Shown here: positions 1 through 5,639 of the stretch, piece by piece
Numbering within the stretch: position 1 is the first letter of the stretch
How the letters are laid out: each line of letters begins with the position of its first letter
Source of the DNA: Chloroflexota bacterium
GTDB lineage: Bacteria; Chloroflexota; Dehalococcoidia; Lucifugimonadales; UBA1127
Length of the DNA stretch: 13,290 nucleotides
Reading direction: 5' to 3'
Assembly: GCA_028873745.1 (NCBI GenBank)
Contig: JAPPNT010000224.1
Coordinates: 1-13,290, forward strand
Program-made: the position numbers and the translations under genes
Notes under the pieces: generated by a model
Seen by the model: only the letters and a program-made list of their open reading frames with translations
The model's database searches: none
Told to the model about the DNA's origin: nothing

Positions 1-278
1 GCATGGACCCGATCGTCGACCGGGAGAAGGAACGGCTGGGCACCAGCGACCAGATGATCATCCGGACGCGGCGCCGCCTGCTGCGGGCCGCGCGGTCGCT
101 GCAGGAGGGGGAGACCCCGCCCGGCGTCGACAACCCGGAGGTGTACGCGGTGCGGTCGGGCGGCGCGATGCTGCCCATCGGCTGCGACTGGTACGAGGAG
201 ACGAAGAACTTCCGGGCAGGGTGGGTCGACCACCCGGAGCTGGACCGCGCCGTCATCGGCGGCGTGCCGGCGGTGTAG
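1..278 (+). CDS. Rieske [2Fe-2S] aromatic ring-hydroxylating oxygenase, large subunit, C-terminal fragment
   Basis: Only the last 91 or so residues are present; the reading frame is open to the left edge, so the 5' end is cut by the window. The fragment opens with DPIVDREKERLGTSDQMII, followed by a basic RTRRRLLRAAR segment and a PPGVDNPEVY.VRSG stretch. This order (IxDRxxExLGxSD, RRxLLxAA, PPGVD) is typical of the C-terminal end of the catalytic domain in phthalate 4,5-dioxygenase-like Rieske oxygenases. Those enzymes hydroxylate or demethylate aromatic and related substrates in the cytoplasm, using electrons from a separate reductase. The Rieske cluster and mononuclear iron ligands would lie upstream, outside the window, so neither activity nor substrate can be judged. 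The TAG stop at 276-278 is followed by repeat fragments and a strong terminator. The family call is from remembered conserved sequence. Confidence 0.8.
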   Translation, partial: MDPIVDREKERLGTSDQMIIRTRRRLLRAARSLQEGETPPGVDNPEVYAVRSGGAMLPIGCDWYEETKNFRAGWVDHPELDRAVIGGVPAV

Positions 279-327
279 CCCTTCGACAGGCTCAGGGCGA
301 ACGGTCAAGGGGGCTCAGGGCGAACGG
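279..327. repeat. Duplicated 16-bp intergenic repeat unit
   Basis: The 16-mer GGCTCAGGGCGAACGG occurs at 289-304 and again, identically, at 312-327. The first copy is preceded by CCCTTCGACA, starting directly after the oxygenase stop. This resembles the short dispersed intergenic repeats common in high-GC genomes. No function is evident. Confidence 0.6.
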
Positions 328-338
328 GGAGCTGTTGC

Positions 339-361
339 CTGGATTCCCGCTTTCGGGGTAA
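339..361. repeat. Degenerate dispersed hairpin repeat, copy A
   Basis: CTGGATTCCCGCTTTCGGGG followed by TAA, with a short CCCG..CGGG inverted core. It closely resembles the element at 5588-5611, which points to a family of short REP-like intergenic elements. Confidence 0.5.
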
Positions 362-374
362 TTACGGATGATGT

Positions 375-406
375 AAGGGCCCGGCGGGGTTTCCCGCCGG
401 GCCCTT
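375..406. terminator. Bidirectional hairpin terminator between convergent genes
   Basis: A perfect 14-bp stem, AAGGGCCCGGCGGG (375-388) pairing with CCCGCCGGGCCCTT (393-406), closes a GTTT loop. On the plus strand it is followed by TCATTT. It lies between the plus-strand oxygenase stop (278) and the minus-strand CDF transporter stop (457), so it can serve both transcripts. Confidence 0.85.
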
Positions 407-456
407 TCATTTCGCCTGTTGGTGTCGCGCCGTCGGTTGCGATGGCTCGCGCTGCC

Positions 457-1623
457 CTATTCCTGCGTCGCGAAGCGGGCCTGCAGGTGCTCGACGTGGT
501 GGCGCTCCTCCGTGCATTCGACGACGGAGAGCTCGACCTGGATCGTTACGTGATTGAGCCCGTGGTTGTACACGATCCTTCTGAGCTGCTTCAGGATCTC
601 CTCCTGCCGGCCGGCCTGCGTGGGGCTCACGAAGACGTGGGCCGTGAAGGCGTCATAGCCGGAGGTGATGGTCCAGGCATGGACGTCGTGGACGAGGGTC
701 ACGCCGTCGACGTCCTCCATCTCGCTGCAGATGTTGTAGATGTCCACGGACTCCGGCGTGCCCTCCAGCAGCACCTTGAAGACGCGCATGAAGAGGCCCC
801 AGGAGACCTTCAGGATGAGCAGGCCGATGAGGACGCTCATGATGGGGTCGGCGATGTACCACACCTCATTCTGATCGGCAAAGGCGAGGATCAGGACGCC
901 TGAAATGATGACGCCAAAGGAGCCCATCATGTCCGCAAGAACGTGCTGGAAGGCGCCCTCCACGTTGAGACTCTCACCCGCGGCGCGGTGGAGCACCCAG
1001 GCGGCGGCTATGTTGACCAGCAGGCCAACGACGCCGACGCTCAGCATCAGGGGACCCTCCACCTCGGGCGTGTCGAAGAAACGGTGGTACGCCTCGAAGA
1101 AGATCCAGCCGGCGATGAGCCAGAGGCTCACGGTGTTGGCCAGCGCGGCGAGTATCTCCGTCCGGTAGAAGCCGAAAGTCGAGCCGGCCGCGGCGGGGCG
1201 GTTGGCGATCCACATGGCGAACAGCGCCAGCGCAATGGATGCGGCGTCGGTCAGCATGTGCGCCGCGTCGGCGAGCAGGGCGAGGCTCCCGGACAGGATG
1301 CCACCGACGACCTCCACGAACATGAAGCCGCCAATCAGGGCGAGGGCGAAAATCAGGCTCTTCTTGCTGGCGCCCCGCAGGTCATGGGCGTGGTCATGGC
1401 CGCCGTGCCCGTGGTGGTGATGGCCGTGCCCGCCGTGCCCATGGTCGTGGCCGTGGCCGTCGTGGGCGTGGTCGTGCCCTTCGTGGTCGTGCTCTTCCTG
1501 ATCATGCTCGTGGTCGTGAGCGTGGTCATGCTCGTGGTCGTGGGCGTGGTCATGCCCTTCGTGGTCGTGGGCGTGGTCGTGGGCATGGTCATGCTCGTGA
1601 TCGTGCCGGTGCTCAGTCGTCAC
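457..1623 (-). CDS. CDF-family cation efflux transporter (CzcD/ZnT-like) with very long His-rich N-terminus
   Basis: A 388-aa inner-membrane cation/proton antiporter predicted to export Zn2+ or a similar divalent metal. Residues 5-80 form a cytoplasmic His/Asp/Glu tail with about 36 His, mostly HDHxHD units. Six membrane segments follow (about 90-280). The metal-site HxxxD pairs are both present: H122/D126 in ALLADAAHMLTDA and H227/D231 in AFQHVLADMMG. The C-terminal cytoplasmic domain (about 285-375) has the usual VDGV..VHDVHAWTITSG stretch. Length is normal for the family plus about 75 extra N-terminal residues. The start is GTG at 1623-1621, with AAGGGG seven bases upstream. It lies 91 bp downstream of, and on the same strand as, the His/Cys-rich gene at 1715-1969 and is probably co-transcribed with it. 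Metal specificity cannot be read from sequence; zinc is the likeliest substrate. Confidence 0.93.
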   Translation of the reverse strand: MTTEHRHDHEHDHAHDHAHDHEGHDHAHDHEHDHAHDHEHDQEEHDHEGHDHAHDGHGHDHGHGGHGHHHHGHGGHDHAHDLRGASKKSLIFALALIGGFMFVEVVGGILSGSLALLADAAHMLTDAASIALALFAMWIANRPAAAGSTFGFYRTEILAALANTVSLWLIAGWIFFEAYHRFFDTPEVEGPLMLSVGVVGLLVNIAAAWVLHRAAGESLNVEGAFQHVLADMMGSFGVIISGVLILAFADQNEVWYIADPIMSVLIGLLILKVSWGLFMRVFKVLLEGTPESVDIYNICSEMEDVDGVTLVHDVHAWTITSGYDAFTAHVFVSPTQAGRQEEILKQLRRIVYNHGLNHVTIQVELSVVECTEERHHVEHLQARFATQE

Positions 1624-1714
1624 AACGGATCCCCTTCGTGCAACACCGGATGCCCGGCAAGCCGCAGCTCAACCGGACATCCGAATCGCGTTTCGTTCGG
1701 GTTACGTGTGTCCT

Positions 1715-1969
1715 CTATGCAGCGTGGGCGACGTGGTGAGGGTCATCCTCAGCGGCGCAGTGCTCGCCGCCATGCTCGTGGCAGTGGATGTGGCCGTGCT
1801 CGTCCATGTCCTCCGGGCCCATGATGGCCTGGCAGGCCACGTCGCCGTGGACGTGGCAGTGGCCGGCGCCGTGCTCGTGGCAGTGGACGCCATCATGGTT
1901 GTGGCAGTGCTCGCCGGCATGCTCGTGACAATGGTCGTCGTGCTCGTGACTGTGGTCGTGCGTGGTCAT
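1715..1969 (-). CDS. Small His/Cys-rich protein with octapeptide repeats, putative metal buffer or chaperone
   Basis: An 84-aa protein with about 25 His and 7 Cys and no hydrophobic segment. Residues 13-44 are four gapless octapeptides of the form HCHxHxGx (Cys at 14, 22, 30, 38); a further HCHEHGGEHC block sits at 62-71. This composition implies binding of several soft or borderline metal ions (Zn, Ni, Cu), but no named family is recognised. The ATG at 1969 has a strong GGGAGGAG site just upstream (minus-strand reading of 1971-1980), and the TAG stop is at 1717-1715. It is the first gene after the minus-strand promoter at 2020-2049, followed by the CDF exporter, so metal buffering or delivery to that exporter is the simplest inferred role. 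Repetitive DNA keeps other frames open too, but the RBS, promoter and neighbour favour this strand. Confidence 0.75.
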   Translation of the reverse strand: MTTHDHSHEHDDHCHEHAGEHCHNHDGVHCHEHGAGHCHVHGDVACQAIMGPEDMDEHGHIHCHEHGGEHCAAEDDPHHVAHAA

Positions 1970-2019
1970 TCTCTCCTCCCTTTCCGTCTTTCTCGCTTGC
2001 GGTGTATTGAGACACCTAA

Positions 2020-2049
2020 AACGTACCGAACTGATACAATCGTTGTCAA
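2020..2049 (-). promoter_or_regulatory. Sigma-70-type promoter of the His/Cys protein-CDF operon
   Basis: Read on the minus strand: a perfect -35 TTGACA (2049-2044), an 18-bp spacer, then a -10 TACGTT (2025-2020). The start site would be near 2012, giving a leader of about 45 nt before the ATG at 1969. A TGATACAA motif (2032-2039) sits inside the spacer, so a bound regulator would directly affect polymerase. Confidence 0.65.
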
Positions 2050-2252
2050 CCCGCTACAAAATAGTGATACATGGTCTAAATTCGACGCCAACCATGTATC
2101 AACAATTCCGAAAAACTGCCCTTCTTTGACGGCAAGAATGGCCGCGCAATGACCGCATCTGCCAAGGGCGAGCGCGGGTGAGTCGCTCGCTGAGCGGCGC
2201 CAGGGATCGTTGATACAACGAGGAGGTCATCCGGTAAGCAGGGTTGATACCC
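2031..2252. promoter_or_regulatory. Cluster of five TTGATACAA-like motifs (putative operators)
   Basis: Copies: CTGATACAA at 2031-2039; GTGATACAT at 2064-2072; ATGTATCAA (reverse orientation) at 2094-2102; TTGATACAA at 2210-2218, extended to the palindrome CGTTG-ATA-CAACG at 2208-2220; and TTGATACCC at 2244-2252. Copies two and three form a perfect 11-bp inverted repeat (2065-2075 and 2091-2101, TGATACATGGT/ACCATGTATCA) separated by 15 bp. The clustering over a promoter suggests an operator array. The regulator is not in the window; a metal sensor is a guess from the neighbours. Confidence 0.55.
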
Positions 2253-2379
2253 GTTCTCAGTTTCCGTAGGACTGGGGAGCGGCATTCCCAGCGAATTCGC
2301 GCAGCCGCGGCACGAAAACGGCCCGGAACGGCAGCCCAACGGGCCGCCGGCCAACGCCCAAGCCCGGCTTGCGTTGCCC

Positions 2380-2385
2380 TATAAT
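2380..2385 (+). promoter_or_regulatory. Candidate -10 box for the selenoprotein gene
   Basis: A perfect TATAAT, but no recognisable -35 hexamer 16-18 bp upstream. Transcription would start near 2392, inside the AGGGGAGGAG stretch (2387-2396). That would favour the ATG at 2416, served by GGAGGTGA at 2406-2413, over the in-frame ATG at 2404. Confidence 0.4.
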
Positions 2386-2415
2386 GAGGGGAGGAGCACG
2401 CGAATGGAGGTGACG

Positions 2416-3843
2416 ATGATGCGACGCAGGCCCTGGTCACTGAGCACGGGCCGGTGGTCCGCGCTGCTCGCGCTAGCGGCGGCCCTTGCGCTGCTGGCAG
2501 CCGTTGCGTGCGGCAATGAAGGCGACGAGTCAACAGATGCAGGCAGCGCCGCAACGACGGAGACAACCGACGCCGCGCAGACATCGGCGGGCGGCGACGC
2601 TGCAACAACGACGGACCCCGCGCCGGAGCCTGGCCCCGCCGTCGGCCACTCGATTGGCGACCTGGCGCCGGACTTCACGGTAGACACGATCGCGGGCGAG
2701 TCGTTCGCGCTGTCGGAGGTCACGACAGCGGGATCGCCGGTGCTCCTGTACTTCTTCACGACATGGTGACCGACATGCAATGCCGAGTTTCGGCATCTGC
2801 GAGCGCTCTACCCCGACTACCAGGACAGCGTCGCCCTCATCGGCGTGGGTTTCGACCCGGGCGAGTCTGAGGACAGGATCAGCACCTGGGCCGAGCGGAA
2901 CGGTTTCTTCTGGCCCCTTGCTACGGTGAGCGCAGACCCCGTCAAGGAGTACCGCGTATCGCAGCAGTCGGCGGCGGTGGGGATTGACCCCTCGGGTGAG
3001 ATCATCCTGCGCAAAAACGGCGGGCTGCAGAACGAGGGCAAGTGGCGCGAGTGGCTGGACGCCCTCGCCGCAACTTCGACGGCGGTGGCGGAGCCCTCGG
3101 CTGCGTCGACGACCGCCTCGCTCTCGGACACGACGGTAACGAGCGGCGTCATAGCGGCACCGGAGCCCGTACAGGCTGTACCAACGGCGGCGCCGGCCCC
3201 GACCACGCCACCCGTGGTCCCGCCGACGGCAGTCCCCGCGCCCACCACGGCGCCCGCGCCCGTCGTTGCGCCCGTGCCGACGGTTGCACCCGTGCCAACG
3301 GCCGCTCCTCCGCCGACGGCGACGCCTCGGCCGGCGCCCACGGCCACGCCTCGACCGACGGCGACGCCCACGCCCCGGCCGACTGCCACACCGAACATCC
3401 CCGTCGGGCACAACGTGGGGCAGCGCGCGCCGGACTTCACCGTGACGGCCGTCGACGGCAGCACGTACACGCTGTCGGAGGTCACGGCCGACGGCAAGGC
3501 GGTGCTGGTCTACTTCTTCGCGACGTGGTGACCGATCTGCAATGCGGAGTTGCCGCATCTGCAGGGTCTCTACTCAGCTTACAGCGACGACGTGCTGGTC
3601 ATAGGGATCAGTACGGACCCGGGCGACTCGGTGTCGCGCATTCAGAGCCATGCCCGAAGCCGGGGAATCACGTTCCCAATGGCAGCCAACGACAGGAGCA
3701 TCACGGTGGACTCCTACCGCGTTTCGGCGCAGTCCAGCGCGGTGGGAATCGACACCTCTGGGGTGATCCGACTGCGCAAGGGCTACGGGGGTCAGGGCGC
3801 CAACGACTGGCGCGAGTGGTTTGATACGCTATCGGGGTCGTAG
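2416..3843 (+). CDS. Tandem thioredoxin-fold (TlpA/redoxin-like) lipoprotein with two UGA-encoded selenocysteines
   Basis: One frame runs from ATG 2416 to TAG 3841-3843 (475 residues), interrupted only by UGA at 2767-2769 (residue 118) and 3529-3531 (residue 372). Each UGA sits in W-UGA-P-x-C (W117-U118-P-T-C121; W371-U372-P-I-C375), where TlpA/thioredoxin proteins have WCxxC. Both downstream parts keep homologous sequence, so this is recoding, not decay. Residues 1-32 resemble a lipoprotein signal (RRR, hydrophobic core, AVAC with C32). Domain 1 spans about 77-218 and domain 2 331-475. They share GHxxGxxAPDFTV, YFF.TW-U, CNAE and YRVS.QS.AVGID, and are joined by a Pro/Thr/Ala linker. Predicted role: extracytoplasmic thiol-disulfide or peroxide chemistry with Sec as nucleophile. 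ATG 2404 is an alternative start. A caller treating UGA as stop would report three fragments, 2404-2769, 2845-3531 and 3550-3843. Confidence 0.88.
2767..2800 (+). promoter_or_regulatory. Putative bacterial SECIS element 1 (with UGA codon)
   Basis: Seventeen bases after the UGA a hairpin loop opens. Its stem is ATGCCGA (2780-2786) with TCGGCAT (2790-2796) around a GTT loop, extended by GCA (2777-2779) with TGC (2798-2800) past one bulged C (2797). Bacterial SECIS elements lie inside the ORF directly after the Sec UGA and usually have a G at the start of the apical loop; both hold here. Confidence 0.72.
3529..3564 (+). promoter_or_regulatory. Putative bacterial SECIS element 2 (with UGA codon)
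   Basis: The stem is ATGCGG (3542-3547) with CCGCAT (3553-3558) around an AGTTG loop. It is extended by CTGCA (3537-3541) with TGCAG (3560-3564) past a bulged C (3559). Spacing from the UGA to the loop is 16 nt. The bulged C and loop GTT match element 1, and one stem pair is inverted from C-G to G-C. Confidence 0.72.
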
Positions 3844-3874
3844 CCGGAGCAAGGCCAGTCATTGGGTGAACGGA

Positions 3875-3897
3875 GAGGGGCCGCTGAGCGGCCCCTC
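3875..3897. terminator. Hairpin terminator after the selenoprotein gene
   Basis: A perfect 10-bp stem, GAGGGGCCGC (3875-3884) with GCGGCCCCTC (3888-3897), closes a TGA loop and is followed by TTGCATT. It lies between the convergent selenoprotein (stop 3843) and MmgE/PrpD (stop 3925) genes and may serve both, although the U tract is short. Confidence 0.75.
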
Positions 3898-3924
3898 TTG
3901 CATTGTGCCATGACGAGTATCCGT

Positions 3925-5295
3925 TTACCCCCGCGCGAGCAGCGGGCGGAGGTCGCGGATGTTGGCGACGTCCTCGATGTGGAGCACGCGGTCGATGAGC
4001 TGCTCCGTCGCGTCGTGGCCGAGGACGGGGGTGATGAGATCGCGGGCCTTCTCGCAGACGCGGGCGGTGTCAAGGGGGTTCTGGGCCGTGCCGGGTGCGT
4101 ACCTGGTGTGGTGCGACAGGACGCGGCCGTCGGTGGTGGTGACCTCGATGATGGCCTGGCGCGGGGCCTCCGGCATGACGAGGCTGGGCTCCGGCTGCAG
4201 CGTCACGCGCTCCTTCATGGCGAGGACCTCGGCGTCGCCCATGCGCTCGTAGGAGTGGGTGGAGGCGAAGGAGACGGCGCCGTCGACGAGGGCGAGGGCG
4301 ATGCAGTGCTGGATGTTGACGTCCGGCATGGCGCGGTTGTTGACGACGTCCGCGCCGTCGGTCGGGAGCCTGGCGACGACGCCCGCCACGTCCGCGCCGG
4401 TGACACCGTGCGCCGAGGTGATAGTGAACAGGGCGTCGAGGGCCGACTGGATCGGGTAGCCGACGGCGTAGGGCTTGATGGCCGTGCCGGTGACCATAAA
4501 GGTCTCGCCGAGGCCATCGGTTATGCGGGTTGGGTCCGGGTCCTGGGAGAATGCCTGCAGCAGATTATGTTCACCATCCAGCACGTTGGGGACGCCGGAG
4601 AAACCCATCTGCACCATCGTCGCGGCGGTGACGCCGTTGCGCGCGCCCATGCCGGCGAAGTCAAACGCCTTCTCGACGTGCTCCTCGTCGCCGACCCACG
4701 CCCAGAGGCCGGAGGCCTGCTGCGCGGCGTAGGAGAGGACGTAGCGCATCTGCGTAGGGTTCAGCCTGGCAATGGAGGCTGCGCCGCCCGTGGCGCCAAA
4801 GGTCGCGCCGAAGCCCTCGGCGCTGTGGTGGGCGGCGCGGAGCTTGTCGCCGTCGACCGCAAGCAGGATGCGGCAGGCGACGTCGTAGCCGAGGGCGACG
4901 GCGCGGAGGAGCTCGGCGCCGGACGCGCCCTCGCGCTCGGCCATCGCCCACGCGGCGGGGACGACGCTGCAGCCGGGGTGCGCCTTGGAGGACGGGTCGA
5001 AGTCGTCGGTCTCGTCGGCGTGGCCCATCATGCCGTTGGCGAGGGCGGCGTTGGCGGCGGAGGTGACGACGTCCGTGGTCATGACGACCGCCTCCGGCAC
5101 GCCACCGAGGGTGCGGACGTACTTCTCCGCCATTTGGCCGGGGAGGAGAGTGCTGCCGGAGATGACGGCGGCAAGGCTGTCGAGGAGGCGGTGCTTGGCC
5201 TCCCGGTCGACATCGGCGGGCAGGGCGCGGTCGCGGGCTGCGGCCATGTAGTCGGCGAGGATGCCGGTGACGTTGCCGTTGGGCGCCTGGGTCAT
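3925..5295 (-). CDS. MmgE/PrpD family protein (2-methylcitrate dehydratase-like)
   Basis: A 456-aa cytoplasmic protein of the family that includes 2-methylcitrate dehydratase (PrpD), cis-aconitate decarboxylase and many uncharacterised hydro-lyases. Typical features are the N-terminal helical DSLAAVISG segment (39-47), GHADETDDFD (91-100) followed by AHPGCSVVPAAWA (105-117), and KPYAVGYPIQSALDA (274-288) opening the C-terminal domain. Length is normal. The ATG at 5295 is preceded by AAGGGAG at a spacing of about six bases; the stop is TAA. No methylcitrate synthase, methylisocitrate lyase or other propionate gene is nearby, so a role in propionate catabolism is not supported and the substrate is unknown. 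It appears to be transcribed alone, flanked by a terminator on the left and about 340 bp of non-coding DNA on the right. Confidence 0.9.
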   Translation of the reverse strand: MTQAPNGNVTGILADYMAAARDRALPADVDREAKHRLLDSLAAVISGSTLLPGQMAEKYVRTLGGVPEAVVMTTDVVTSAANAALANGMMGHADETDDFDPSSKAHPGCSVVPAAWAMAEREGASGAELLRAVALGYDVACRILLAVDGDKLRAAHHSAEGFGATFGATGGAASIARLNPTQMRYVLSYAAQQASGLWAWVGDEEHVEKAFDFAGMGARNGVTAATMVQMGFSGVPNVLDGEHNLLQAFSQDPDPTRITDGLGETFMVTGTAIKPYAVGYPIQSALDALFTITSAHGVTGADVAGVVARLPTDGADVVNNRAMPDVNIQHCIALALVDGAVSFASTHSYERMGDAEVLAMKERVTLQPEPSLVMPEAPRQAIIEVTTTDGRVLSHHTRYAPGTAQNPLDTARVCEKARDLITPVLGHDATEQLIDRVLHIEDVANIRDLRPLLARG

Positions 5296-5332
5296 AGCGC
5301 TCCCTTCAGGTCAGAGATGATGGGCCTCGCGT

Positions 5333-5338
5333 AGTATA
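5333..5338 (-). promoter_or_regulatory. Weak candidate -10 box for the MmgE/PrpD gene
   Basis: Minus-strand TATACT, about 38 bases before the ATG at 5295. The best -35 is TTGCCC with a long 19-bp spacer, so the promoter call is tentative. Confidence 0.35.
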
Positions 5339-5457
5339 CCCGCCGGAAGCACGTGGTGGGCAAATTGAAGGGGCCGGCGTGCCGTTGCGCGTGCGGCCCC
5401 TCCCCCGCCACCGATGTGTTGAAGTCGATCAGGCCCTTTCGAGAAAGGCCAATCGCG

Positions 5458-5486
5458 GGCGCCCCCATCCCCTCCATGGGGGCGCC
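5458..5486. repeat. Perfect 11-bp inverted repeat (stable hairpin)
   Basis: GGCGCCCCCAT (5458-5468) pairs perfectly with ATGGGGGCGCC (5476-5486) around a CCCCTCC loop. The stem extends outward through one G-T and two more G-C pairs (5455-5489). There is no adjacent T tract in either direction, so it is not a standard terminator. Confidence 0.7.
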
Positions 5487-5587
5487 TGCGCCTCTCCACG
5501 TTTCCGTCGTTGGCGATAGCCCGCCAGAACACTTGTGCTTAGAATAGAACATTCATTCCCAAGTGTCAATGGGGCGACAGGGGGATT

Positions 5588-5611
5588 CTGGATACCGGCT
5601 TTCGCCGGTAA
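5588..5611. repeat. Dispersed hairpin repeat, copy B, downstream of the S9 peptidase gene
   Basis: CTGGATACCGGCTTTCGCCG followed by GTAA. The perfect 7-bp stem TACCGGC (5593-5599)/GCCGGTA (5604-5610) closes a TTTC loop. It matches the element at 339-361 in layout and in most bases. It lies 29 bp past the minus-strand peptidase stop, so it could protect or end that transcript. Confidence 0.5.
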
Positions 5612-5639
5612 GACAAGGAGGGGGAGCGCGGGCGGGAGG

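Larger units (their letters stand above)
1970..2415. other. Divergent intergenic control region between metal operon and selenoprotein gene
   Basis: No convincing gene is seen in these roughly 445 bases. The AT-richer left half (1981-2110) contrasts with the GC-rich flanks and holds the metal-operon promoter and most of the TTGATACAA-like sites. The right half contains two further sites, and TATAAT just before the selenoprotein gene. An AGGAGGTC sequence at 2221-2228 looks like an RBS, but no start codon follows it at a usable distance. Confidence 0.6.
5296..5639. other. Hairpin-rich intergenic region without a gene
   Basis: No credible coding region. It holds a candidate -10 box for the MmgE/PrpD gene (5333-5338), AGGGGCCG/CGGCCCCT arms at 5369-5376 and 5394-5401, a GGCC.TTTC/GAAAGGCC hairpin around 5432-5450, the very stable hairpin at 5458-5486, an AT-rich patch (5530-5565) and a dispersed repeat copy (5588-5611). 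Confidence 0.6.

Noticed and set aside
279..456. CRISPR-like or tandem array between the first two genes
   Set aside because: There are only two 16-bp copies, 23 bp apart, with no regular spacers; this fits a dispersed repeat fragment plus a terminator.
442..1824. Plus-strand ORFs opposite the CDF transporter, including a Val-rich 293-aa one
   Set aside because: They are antisense shadows of the His-rich repeat region; the minus-strand frame carries clear CDF motifs and an RBS.
2076..2354. 92-aa minus-strand ORF in the control region
   Set aside because: It has no RBS or domain, and it runs across the putative operator sites; composition does not look coding.
2767..2769. UGA as genome-wide Trp/Gly reassignment or pseudogene stop
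   Set aside because: TGA ends the ATP-grasp gene and the YihY-type gene normally. Decay would not place two stops at the same catalytic codon while leaving the rest intact.
2845..3531. A separate 228-aa protein starting at 2845, and another starting at 3550
   Set aside because: Both are in the same frame as the 2416 gene and begin mid-domain just after a UGA at a WCxxC position, with no RBS. They are pieces of one recoded gene.
3862..5334. 490-aa plus-strand ORF opposite the MmgE/PrpD gene
   Set aside because: High-GC antisense shadow with Gly/Asp/Val/Arg-rich nonsense composition and no recognisable domain.
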